A stretch of 64,000 nucleotides of DNA, taken from contig RCAB01000090.1 in the NCBI GenBank assembly GCA_003640385.1, positions 62,001-126,000 on the forward strand, given 5' to 3'. Numbering within the stretch: position 1 is the stretch's first letter; every line of letters starts with the position of its first letter. The notes under the pieces are model-generated. The model was not told where the DNA came from, searched no databases, and saw only the letters and a program-made list of their open reading frames with translations. The position numbers were made by a program, and so were the translations under genes. Shown here one piece after another: positions 50,380 through 62,480 of this stretch. This DNA comes from Setaria digitata. Lineage: Eukaryota; Nematoda; Chromadorea; Rhabditida; Setariidae.

Positions 50380-52945
50380 TACTGTGATCAGGCTGAAAAT
50401 TCCCACTCTCCTTAAGATTTTAGCCGTGAACTTTGCTATCACTAATTCATTTAAATCCCACTGGATATTAAACCATATAGAGAGGAACCTCATTTGACAT
50501 CTGAAGAAATGAGGTCTCTTTTCCCTTGAACTCTTGGAAACATATCACACTTTAACTTCATCTTTCAGTGATGTTTTAAAACGATAATTTGTTTATAATG
50601 TGATAAATTTCACAGTGCTTTCAGTGTATTTTTCGATTTCCGTTCTAGTTCAAACCTCCTTAATGCTCAGAGTTTAAATTTCTAACTCTATTCTAATCTT
50701 ACATTTTATGAAATATTGAGTGTTTCTTGTTTTAGTGTCCCAAAATAGCTTAATGTGCTTTTAGTTCAGTCGGAACTAAATTTCGTCTTTAGCTGCTTAA
50801 TCTTGAAACCTTATTAGGTTTGCTTTCAAGTTTTAGGCAGCATTCACTCCACATGACTTAACATAACTGAAAATCTCTTACTCATGTTAAAGGTTGGGAT
50901 GGTTCTGTTTGATTGAGTTTCCTGTAATGACTTATGAAGTTCAGTTTTATTTATTTGATTCGTGCTGTGAATGAACATCCTAGCTAAACTTATCTTCACT
51001 TCTTCCAGAATATTTCTTCCAAAATGTTAGGTAGACTGCCTACCTTTAGTGTTCCAAGTTCATAATGGTCATAACTGTTTCGTTTGAGTAAACCTGATGA
51101 ACTTGCTATTATTTGGAGTTAAATGTGATTTGTAAAACTGGTTAATGCGCAGCAAGCACCATATGTCATGTCGTGCAAGATAACATTTCGAAAGTTCACT
51201 ATAAGAATCATTTAGATACCTTACCGTATTTCATATCGATGCAACTTTAACCCCATAGAAAAAGCTCCAGATGCGGTACAGCTGATGTTTAGGTATCAGC
51301 AAACAACCCTTAACCTAAAGCAAGGATAGTGATGTATCACAATTACTGAAGAACTGATAAAATGGTCAAACTGGAAATATGGGAGGTGACATACAGTACG
51401 AAAATAAACTATGAACTTGACAACTAAATACAGGACTAATAACACACCTTTTACCACATTACATTGCATGAACAATATCTGTGAAGAAAATTTCGTGGCT
51501 TTTCACTCTGATTATCTGACTCACTTCATGGTAATTTCTAAAGGAAGCACCATCCAGTGTTGATCGATTCATTAATGGTGTGCAAATAAGAAATAGGCTT
51601 CAAAAATTTTTGCAAGTGAGACCGCATGTAGGCAGGTAATTCTTAGGATTCAAAAATGAATGAGGTTAGGACGCCAAAAACGAAATGGAGGAAAAGCATC
51701 TGATCTGAAAATCTTAAATGGAGAGTGGAAAGGCAATTTACCACGAAATCATACTTGATATACATGAACTACCACTTCTTTTTTTGCAAAATCTTGTTCC
51801 AGTATTCTCAATGTTTCGTACAAACTCTTCTACATAGTCTAGATTTTGTATTACAGCTTTGCAGTGATATAGATCTATTCTAAGCCAATATGCATTTCCA
51901 ATTACTCCATTTATTTGCAGCTAGAAATTAAATTTACTGCATAAAACAACAAACAAAGAAAAGCCACGCTGATCTAAGTTTGCAAATCTCGATCCAAACA
52001 CACTTGGCTACAACAGTGCTCAGTTTGCCTTTATCCATCCTCGGAAAAAATTCTTTACTACATAAAAGCAATGCATAAGACATTAACAATGAAAAGCTGT
52101 AATACAACATATATTACACTTAGTGATTCAAGTATCGTTATGTAATAATAACGATCAGTGCCTGTGGCTTCCCATTCACGTGAATAATCATATGCCTGAC
52201 AAATGAAAACAACCAAGCTCCTAGTTCATTTGAATTAACAACACCCGAATCAGGAAGCAGTTACACTCTTCTACTTTATTTTTAACGTAATCCCAACCAA
52301 ATATTCGTTATGATTGGAATCAGCGTAAATTAATATACAGTTGTCAAGCTTTATTAGTGCTTGTTTAACATTGATTTTTCTATCACGGGAACTTGCTTTT
52401 AGTTTGTCATATCATCACAGTTACTGCACCTAAATTTCCTTAATTTTACATTTGAACAGAGTTTTGTTAAGCGAATTCAGAAACAAAGCTACAGTATTAT
52501 GAAGAATCAATGAATTCGTGTGGTCTCTTTCATACACATTCTAACGTTCTATATGTCATGATTTCCGCTCGTTAGAATCATTTAGAGCATCAGTAAATGG
52601 TAAATGTTCCCAAAGATAGATGCTTAATCTCGTTACCAGTTTTAATAGATTTCAAATTCTGAGGCAACAGTTTCGTAATTTACTATGGAAAAATTTCGCT
52701 GATCGTAATTTAGCACTATGTTTAATTTCCTCTAAACTTGATACTGTGCAAGGTAATTACACAAATTCTTCGGATCAGCATTACTTAATATCTGTATTTT
52801 TATACAACGATATATCACTTAATCTCCAAACATAATAAATGTGAAAAAAAATTTATGTAACTTAAAAGCTAAAGAAATTTAAACACACGAAAACTGTTAA
52901 CGCGCACAAGACATGACCCACAATACGTTAGAATGTTTAGTAATA
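50380..52945. other. Convergent spacer
   Basis: About 2.6 kb between the polytopic gene (+) and the stop of TRAPPC9 (-). I see only short chance frames. The right part must contain the TRAPPC9 3' UTR. Confidence 0.45.
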
Positions 52946-55900
52946 TCACGAAACCTTTGTAATCACATTGAACGAAATGGCACAACAAAACAGTTCGTCC
53001 GGCGAAATTACGGGTGATTTATCGTTCAAAATTATGAGCGGTCTGATCTGTAATAATAACCTTATGATTGTTTATCCAGCAGTCCCTTACTACTGTTTTT
53101 AGAAAATATAGCCTCTAATCTTCAATTTTCTGCGTTAAAAATTTTTAAAAAATTACCTTGTGTGATCCTTCACAGCGAAATAAAAGCTGAAAGTTAGCAT
53201 GAAATGTTTCTCGAATTATCACATGATTTGCAGATTGACTACTGAAATTAAGAGTTCCTGCTGGCGCATAGTCGTTTTCGATCGAGAAATTATCCACTGT
53301 TGGTATAATAGCTATTTCAGCCGCTTCTTCTTCCTATATTCTTTGATAGTATTTCCTCGAAAATATTCCCATCACAAAGATTACCAGTCATTTACAAAAC
53401 TGAGTGAGGAAAAAAAAGTCCAGAATATGCGAAAAATGTTCGTTACCTAAGTCTTGTAATAGTTCAAAATGCTCACAACAAATGAAGCGGTTTTAAAGAA
53501 ACAACTTAGTTTTAAAAGAAATATGAATAAAAGAAAGACAAAATATAAAAACCTGTATTGTTCGAAACGGTACACTTTCGGTATTTAGAACAATCATATT
53601 ATCGTTACTTTCAATCTGGGATCCATTTTGCAAATCTCGATAACATTGAAGCTGAATTAAACCACTAAAGGATCGAACGTCTAAAAAGTAATGGGATAAT
53701 ATTAAATATAAAAAGAGTAAGTTGATGATTCTCATTTTTGTCGCATATTTTCATTGATAATAGACTACTGTTTTGCTAATGAAGACTTATGTTTAGTACA
53801 AGCAACAAAAATTAAAAATTTATAGGCATGCTATTACAAACAGAGCTAAACTTCAAGTACTTCAACGTTACCATTTGTAGGAGTAATTAAACTTAAATTG
53901 AGCTCGATTATTTCACCGATACCCACGGTAACTTCATCATCACTCAAAAATGGTATTCCATTGACACTGGCTTCTGGAAAATTAAATTTTTTGAGAATTA
54001 AATCGAAAATACAAGTACTTCCCTGGTAGTGGTCGGAAAAATTATTTATACACTAATCTTTAACTCATTATTATACTTATTATATTGTTTTTTTCAAAGC
54101 ATCTATGATATAGAGAATCATCATCACCAAACAACACTAAATAAATGAACTGAAGTTTTATATGCAGTTCTTCTTTGAGCAGTATTTACGTAGCAATGTT
54201 TTGATATGCGTATAATGCAATGAATCTGTGTTTATAAATAATAAGCAAAGGAAAAAAAATATAAATACCACAACATTTACAATAAACAGCTTTCGGATCA
54301 GCAAAATGGGATCAAATAATGTGATTTCAAAATAGGCACTTACGAACGGAAATCACTGGTATAACAAGTTGCTTAAGGAGTGAAACGGAAGAGAGCAAGG
54401 GTCCGACAGGTACTGATCCAGAAAGGCCTGAACTGGAGATACACCAACGTATATCTAGATGCCATGAAACATGACGTTCCAGAATTTGCCGTAATCGTTC
54501 CATTTCTTGCATTTGCATCATATGGGATGTCCGACTGGCTGCTTGTTGGAATGCATTCGATGCTACTTCCGAACAACATTTGCATAACAGTGGTACTCTG
54601 AAAAAGAAACGTAGCAAATGTTACTGCAATAAAAAAGAGTGCTGTGAACACTGCAGTTGAACCAAGGATGATTGAAATTTCTCAAATTAGTTCTGAGATG
54701 TAGACATCTCTGAGCTAATTTGAGTATATTTGAATTTTAGTAAAGAAAAGGAAGGAATAAGAAACATATGCTATTTTGCTCCAACCGAAAACTGCTTCTT
54801 CTGAAACCATGCACCACTCACTTCTTTATGTCATTATGACGAAATACTAAAGAAAAGCGGGAGGAAATACGCAACGGAAAATCTCTATTTAATAATTCAC
54901 CTGCAAAACTCCTTCGACTGTACGCTAATCACTCGATCTTTTCCGTAAGTTAATTCAGCATCCCATTCAGTATTATTTGTTACATCTACAACTACATATC
55001 TCGTTGTCGGTCCATCACCGGGTAGTACATGCCAAGCAGCAACTGTTACAGCAGGTACGATTGATACTGCTAAAGGCAAACGGCATCGTCTTTCATACTG
55101 CTAAAAATTATATCACTCACGTGTAAAATATAACCTGGAAAACTAAAGCAGTTTTGATTCCCATACTTTTGAGACTTTTTTGACCCGAAATTGTTTTGAC
55201 TGATATAAAGTATTGGAAAATCCTTTTCTTTTTCTCATACATATTTTTTAAAGTTTTTTATGATGTTTAGTTGCTTGAAGAAATGAAATTCAGAGAAAAT
55301 AAAGCCAAATTTATAGGTAAAGGGATGAATATTTCTTTCGAAAAGTTATGAAATATACCTCGCCGTTCGGCCCATCAATGTCGGCTCGATAACGAAAAAT
55401 GAATTCACAAGTTAACAATCTCTGGAATCAAGAAGCGAATAAAACAAAACTAGCATTTAAGCAAAAAAAAAAAATGAAAACTCTTTAATCTTGTAATCTT
55501 GTACTAAATCTTGTAAAACTGCTATATCAGTATTAAATAAATTATCGCATACTCCAGTAAACGGTATTCGATCGTGGGTTTCTTCCGCAGATGGAGCATC
55601 ACAAGAAGGAGCTTCTGTTTCATTACTCCGCTCTTTTTGTGGTCCATCTTCAGCCATAGCTGATGGGTCAATTCCAAAAATTCTGTGGTAATAACATAAC
55701 TTGCATCATTCGAAATTTAGGAAATGAACATTTAAAATACTGCAGCAACATTAAGATTCTAGCTTAAGGTATACAATTTTAGTTACAAAAAACTTTGAAC
55801 TTTAAAAAGATTCAAAATAAAGTAGGATTAGATGACATAATACCGAATATATGTTTCACCTAAATTTGATCTGTTTTCTTTCCAAGGGTTCTATCCTCCT

Positions 55901-58900
55901 TAAGTGAATAGTGTCACCATCATCTTGCAACCATTCTAAACTAGCAATTTCAATCATACCAGGACCACCACAAACCTGAAAGAATAAAATTCAAACTCTC
56001 CGGAACTGTGAAGCAAAATTTGCAAATTTGTGGGTAAAAAATGGAACACTTTAACATATGAAATGTGAGTTCTTATTTTTGATCTAAGAAATAACATATC
56101 TTCGGTTGTCGGATAATCAAATTAACGTCCCGTACTGCAATCGTTTTGCTAGTGTTTACCAATGACACACTGTGTTCGAAACTGCAAGAAGAACATGCAT
56201 CCTCTAATATACGTGTAATGAATAAATTTCATGAATTTTTTACCCAAATTTCGTTAGATGTTAGTAAAATTCATTTCTGCTTAGACATATTAAAGGAAAC
56301 AACCAGAGAATCTTATCGATCCCTCACTTTTCTCTCTCCTATTCATATGTTCTAAAGCATTTGTAAAAAAAATATTAAAACAAAAAAAAAAAAACAAGAG
56401 AAATTAATTTTAGAGCGAATAATTAGAAACGTTTGTCCGGAATAAACAGTTATTTCAGCAGTTGGTTCAATGTCATCCTCGGATATCGGAGCTCGGCTCA
56501 ATGAAGTTTTCAATTCCAGCACAGGTAAAGCCGGCAAGACCTACAAAAACTTTTATACGCAGAACAGATTGCACTGAATTAATGGCCTCTATCTGCCGGT
56601 ACCCAACTCTTTTGAAAACCAACTTATTCTTTCCCATCTTCTTCCCGTTCCTTACGAGCTTAAACCGAACAAAAAATGAAAAACCTCTATATCAAATATT
56701 GATGAAAGAAAGCCTTTCGACTTTACACGGTCCGGAAAATCTCGCAACTTGCAAACATTACGAACGCCCAGTATCTCGCATGAATAACCAGTGATAGTCA
56801 ACCGTCCTGATTCTCTTGAATAACAACAATGATAAAGTAAACTACATTTACAAGTAGTGTTCTATAACCTTCAAACTGCAAACTACTATTATCTCCTCTT
56901 TTTGCTTCACTTTATGTAGTAACAAATTCTTAGTTTACCGAAGAAAAAAATTCAGCAAAACTCTAGAATTTGGAACAATGTTAAAGATTCTGAATAGGAA
57001 CTCATCAAGTATATTTTGTAAAATGTTTAGCTAGTCCTAAAAAAGTTAACAAACTCACCTGGGTACTCCAATGAGTTTAAAATCTACAGGTTCTGTGTTA
57101 CTGCCACATGGAGCTAGAATTAGTCGCACAGGGATTGGCTCAAAAGCACAGCCTTCAGAGAGTAATGCAAGATTGGATACTGATAGTTCGCGTGGCAAAC
57201 AATTAATTACTGATACAGAAACCTCACAAGCGCAGTCTTGAACCCACGTGACTATAAAATGGTGGAAAGTGAAGAAGATATTCTGATTTTGTTAATTCTT
57301 AACAAAAAGAATAATACACAAAAAGAACCTTTTGAAGCAACTTCACACTGAAACGGAGAATATATGAATATATCGGAGTGAAGTTTTGGTCGAATAATAG
57401 TAGTAGCAAGATGTCTAGGAAGAGGACAAACTGAGAAGTTCCTGTAAATTGAATATAGCGTTTTAATGAAAACCTAAAGTGATAGAAAAACGCAGAGTAT
57501 TAGATTAGCGTTTGTAGACCACTTACACTAAAATAAATGAAGTCCGAAAGCGAAGGATAAAAAATGTCTTTTTAACTAATTTCTCTTAAGATATGACCAC
57601 TCAATTATTTTTTAGAAGAAATAAATTAGAAAACTATACTCAATCTTCGGGAAACGCATCATCTGAATTGGTGGTATGATAAGACCATACTGTGGTAATG
57701 AAATATGCTGACTGAGATGATGCTGAATATCCCGTGATGCTACTAGATGTGCCAATTCCTCAAGCATTCTCCCGGATGTTTCTCTATCCATATAATCATA
57801 ATAGACCTTAAAAATGCCTTGTGAAAGACTTTCTCAACGTTATTTTCCATGACAGGACAATTTCTGTTAAAAAACGTGAAAACCCGGTATACCATATAAC
57901 TGAGCTTTTGGAAAAGATTTCGGAATGTTTCTCAAAAATGTTCCCCCAACAGTGACTCAATCTATTCTTCTTTTAGAAATTGGATTTTCAGAAGTTTCAC
58001 ATCCTTTGTTTGGAAAATCAAGCCCACAATCTGATAACACAAATTACAGTCAGTTTATTCTTCTCTCTTGTTGTTCCATCGTTAAGTTGTCAATGAAACA
58101 CTGAAAAATAATATTTAAATCAAAGAGCACAATGAAAACCTGCAAAATATAACAAAGATGGCGTATAGCGACATCGTAATATTCCGCACGCAAAGCGCTC
58201 ATGAATACTTCATGCAAAGCTTTTCTTTGAATATGTACAGGTCCTAATCTCATTAAATCTCCAGAGAATTCTTTCGGATTCTCAGGCATCCCATAACCAG
58301 TTAGTGTTCTGTACAAAATTGGGTACACTTGCCGGTAATCTGCTACACTACGGTTTCCATTCTCCGCTGTGTGTAAGCGAAATAGAACTCCCAGGCGAGC
58401 AAAAAACGCAAATTTCCGATTAAAACCAATCTAAAATAGTCTACTGCATATTACAGTGATATTTTCTCTACGCTGAAATAGACTTGTACTACGAAAAACC
58501 CACTGAGTTACTTAAAGATTGACAACTCAGGTTTCCCTCAAATAGGAATATACCGGTACACAGTTGGATTCAAGGATAAAATTAGTAATCAAATTTAAAT
58601 AAATTCAATGAACTGAATAATATGCGAAAGATTAAAAAAATCTATGTAAAAAAATTTAACTGTACCAACTTTACGATATACTTCTGCAGAATTGAGGCAA
58701 ATGAGAGCTTTTGTGAAATGGTCAAACAAGTTGAAGCTGTCATCAAGATATTTACCAACATGATCCCTTATAAAATCCTAAAAAATATGCCATCAAATAC
58801 TCTGTAACTATCGATAACAACGCGTTCAACGTTCAACAAAACAGAAATACCTAAAACACCTGCAGTGTAATATCAAATATCAGCAAACCATTCCTGATTT

Positions 58901-61900
58901 TTTCATACATTAATCAACATCAGAGAAACAACGATGGTGTATGACAGTGTCCCAGTTGATTTGTTTTTTATTTTCTGACTGAAATTTTTTTTTTCCAATC
59001 TGATTGAAAAAAGCAAAGAGTACTGAATTTCGGAACTTTTCATGGAGTTCACGAACCTCCATATCTACATACAATCGCTGATATCGAAAAACAGAAGCAG
59101 CTTTCATCATGCATTCATATTCTACCCATGCAGCAAATGAAAATCTTTCATAACTTTCCAAAGCAGCTTTGAATTTCTCAACAATTTCTTTGTAACTAAT
59201 CCCACACTTGCCAGATCTGGAAGAATACCTTCAAAGACGTTTAGTTGATGCATGCCTCCAGCAAGACGGGAAATAATTTAAAGGACTAACTAATATATCT
59301 CATTGTTCTCAGCAGTTTTCTCACAAAATTTATTCAGATTCTTTCACCTATGAATCCATTCAAAGGCAGTATTTTAAAAAAAGGAATTTTTTAGAAGTTC
59401 CAAAGAGTTTTCTAAAATTAAAGAAGCTTAATTTATTATCAAAATGTCCACTTGTCATAAGTTGGTCCATTCCAGCGCAATCGAAAAGACTGACGCTGCC
59501 GCTCATCCAGCAGTTGAACTTCTCCTAATACGGAGAAAGTTTTTAAAGAACATTCATCATCTGATCGATGTCTCTGATGTCCAGCAGAAGAGCTGTATTC
59601 AAAACGTATTATGAACAAAATTCGGTGTTTTGTACTGTGCAAAGTTAATAATGAAAGACTACTAATAAATTTTGACAAAATTCAATGGTTTCTCTAATAG
59701 TAGCACCAATATCTCAGAATGCCAAATTAATTGTCCAATTACCCTAAATTCTGAAACTGAAAATTCTTTTTCAACAAACTTCGCTCTTACCCAGCACTAT
59801 ACTGACTTGTTTTACGTCCTGTTCGGATTTGTTCAGCAGTCATTGTTGAAATCCGCTGCATTCCACTAACAGATGCGCGTTCTTCTGTTAGATCATACTT
59901 TGCTGTTATCGCCGCACAAGCCCATCCTTCATAAGCAGCTAAAACAAATGAAAATAGTGCAAAATGTTATCTGGACGGAAATATGCAGTTACAGCTTTCA
60001 AGATTTATGAACTGTACTTTCTTCAAAAACTGTTTTTTTCTGCTTATAAATGGGCCCTTTAACTGATTTTTACCATTTATGACCACTCCAAAAATTAGTC
60101 CTAGCTACAAATATTCACTAATTAACTGATACAGCTTACCACATTTCTGGAATAAAAGATTCAAAAATAAATCGAAAAAAATCATTATTTCTACCAAGTA
60201 AAAGTAAGATAAATACCAGCAAGCCAAAGTAAATCATTAGCTTGCTTGAGGAATTCGATTGCCGACTGGTAGGAATCCATTGCTAAAGTCGGCAAACCCG
60301 TCAAGAGAGTGTAATCAGCAACTTGTTTCCGAAGGCGACCAATGCATTTTTTCCTATAAAACGCATTTCACATTAAACCGGAAGAAAAGTTTTTTTAGAC
60401 CACCAATATAGAGATTGATCAATTCAATTTTGATCAGATTCAGATCTCAATCACTAAGCCTTTTATAGGAAACTATGAGTTCTTAACAGGTCGTTGAACT
60501 ATCATTTTACTAGAGGGTGAAAAGGATACATTTATATCAATAAGGATTTCGAACATTAATGAAATAAAGATTCCTCACAAAAGGTCAGATCATAAAAACC
60601 ATAAAAAAGAGGAAATGCCTTGATAAACTATAAAAATACTGAGAAGACAAAAAAGAAGTGAGTGGCAAAAACGAGTTAAAGTCATTCACAATGATTAAAA
60701 CAGTGTGACCAGGAAAGACAAGTTTATATAAGATAGTATATTCCATATGAAATGCACTACCTGTATATTTTGCTGTTTTTATTTTCTAAACCTTGACGGT
60801 ATTTCTGTTCATCGATCAACGTCGGGCACGGTGGAAATTCTAACTTCTCGAACGAAAGATCAAGCCGACGACTTTCCAGAACGTAATATATGGAACGCAA
60901 GAAATCCCGTATACCTATTTCCAACGAATCAGCATCATCGAGGGTTTTGAAACAAAACAATTCTCGAGAAGAACACAATCCTTTTAGACATTCCTACAGG
61001 TAGCACTTGCTCCAAATAATAACGTATAATACGAGATCAATGTCTGAAGATCTTGCTTTTTGATTGTACTAAATCTAGTGGCCAACTTTCCACGTCAAAT
61101 TTTTCCACTTCTTCAGGAGTTAGATAAATTGCTAGGACAAATAACCTTTTCAAAGAACAAATGTAGATTTCGTTTTGGCTAAGGAAAGAGATTCAAGTGG
61201 CTATATAAACAATTCTCTACTTAAATATTCAGCACTAATTAAGAGGAGGAATAAATGGCCTTTTTCTTTTCTAATAATCGATAGAATCGGTAGAAAATGA
61301 AGAACTGAAAAAATATACTTCTGGATATCCAATAACAATACAACGCGAATCCACAACAGTCGATGCATACTCACTCTAAAATTAAGAATAGTAGAGTTTT
61401 CAAGTATTGATATATGATCTTTTGGAGAAATTTCCGAAGTATCGAAAGTCCAGCCAATAATTATATGACAGTATAAATAAACAGCTGAATAACTTTTGCT
61501 CCTAAACAACTCCACATTTGTTTCTATAAATTGAAAATGAAATTTTCTTCATTTCTTTTTTTTTTGGATCAACAGCATTACCTTTCAAATAAAAGCAATA
61601 CCTTTGCAAAATCGTATTGTTCCTTGATTTTTGAAAGATAACACGCCCTCGGACAAGAAACGTTAACTTTGCGACCTGTTCCAGCATTCACATCAGATAT
61701 TTGCTGCAAAGAATCTATTTGTTCATCTTCAGCTGGCGACTGAACAACGCCAATGAAACCAATAATACGACGATGAGCCTGAAACAATTTGTACAGACAC
61801 GAAATATATATAGTCAAAAGATGTCCTGTGAGAAAGGAGTCTGAAATAAAACAGAGGTATATTAAATGAGACTACTTAAAAATGCTAACCTGAAGTTCGC

Positions 61901-62480
61901 CGAATTTGATCAGACTTGTGTTTACTGCTGCATTAAAATCAGCAATGAAAATCCTTTTCGGGTTATCTGATACTGCAAGAGTTTTCATAAAAGTAAAATG
62001 GATAGGAAAAGAAAGTAACAGAGACAAGGAAGAAAAGTTTAATTTTTGTTTGAAAGGCTTTTTAGATGAACAAAGAAAAAAGGTACAGTGAGGCAAAACA
62101 GTTTTACTGTAAAGCCAAGCTACAACGCTGTTGAACCTTTTTGGTTCTCAAGTTTCAGTTTCTGGAGTGTTGAGCTCTCTGATAAAGCATTCTATTTACC
62201 GCTCCCAGTTCAGACTTCTATTAATTAAGAGCACATAGAAACATAAAATAAATTGGATAAACCCTCGATAACCTTTTCGAGCAAATCGGTTACCCTCAAC
62301 TCCGCTGTACTATTCCGCGTATTATTAGGAAGCAATAACAATGGTACCTTGCAAGCACTGTGCTCGTTGTAGACGTTCAAGAAGACAATTGAACACAGCA
62401 GGTGATCGAACACCGAACTGCTTCACATAAATAATCACCCGGCAGTGTTCTTCTACGGTCGGGACCGACGCTTCCAACAT
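52946..62480 (-). CDS. trpp-9: TRAPPC9 / Trs120 (NIBP) subunit of the TRAPP II complex
   Basis: TRAPP II acts as a Rab exchange complex at the Golgi and in recycling traffic. The model has 28 exons and 1,274 codons including stop. Complement, first to twelfth: 62480-62348, 61972-61890, 61778-61602, 61375-61306, 61131-61070, 60993-60761, 60353-60217, 59939-59900, 59865-59791, 59592-59452, 59216-59024, 58777-58670. Then 58430-58140, 57806-57640, 57441-57329, 57251-57059, 56814-56685, 56540-56431, 56181-56136, 55975-55860, 55682-55505, 55421-55359, 55100-54901, 54597-54344, 53973-53872, 53680-53553, 53333-53157, 53047-52946. Collinear resemblance to vertebrate TRAPPC9 runs end to end: FLRSIYYVLESRRLDLSF, CIGRLRKQVADYTLLTG, KRKFAFF-type IGFNRKFAFF, RKALHEVFMSALRAEYYDVA followed by IRHLCYILQ, DIFIYSPF, DCACEVSVSVINCLPREL, KLIGVPR, VLPALPVLEL and RYVVVDVTNNTEWDAEL. 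Length is close to human TRAPPC9 (about 1,150-1,250). Exons 5, 19 and the 34-nt intron between exons 8 and 9 are the least certain points. An acceptor at 62492-62494, 11 nt before the ATG, suggests trans-splicing. Confidence 0.93.
58050..58100 (-). pseudogene. Extra TRAPPC9 exon copy ending in a stop
   Basis: Between the exons 58430-58140 and 57806-57640, which join directly in phase, lies another acceptor-flanked open stretch. Read in the same phase after ...YILQ it encodes CFIDNLTMEQQERRIN and then TGA. It resembles the start of the next regular exon (VYYDYMDRETSGRML) and vertebrate TRAPPC9 at this place. No donor precedes the stop. It is either a poison or alternative terminal exon giving a truncated protein, or a decayed exon duplicate. 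Confidence 0.5.

Noticed and set aside
53493..53735. Apparent secreted protein start with a signal peptide on the complement
   Set aside because: The hydrophobic leader before 53680 is intron. A clear acceptor at 53681 and phase place 53680-53553 as an internal TRAPPC9 exon whose protein continues the upstream exon and resembles TRAPPC9.
56146..56794. Plus-strand frames across the TRAPPC9 locus
   Set aside because: They are opposite-strand shadows of TRAPPC9 exons 56814-56685, 56540-56431 and 56181-56136.
58050..58100. Treating this stretch as a constitutive TRAPPC9 exon
   Set aside because: It has an in-frame TGA before any donor, whereas the neighbouring exons join directly in phase and fit the family.
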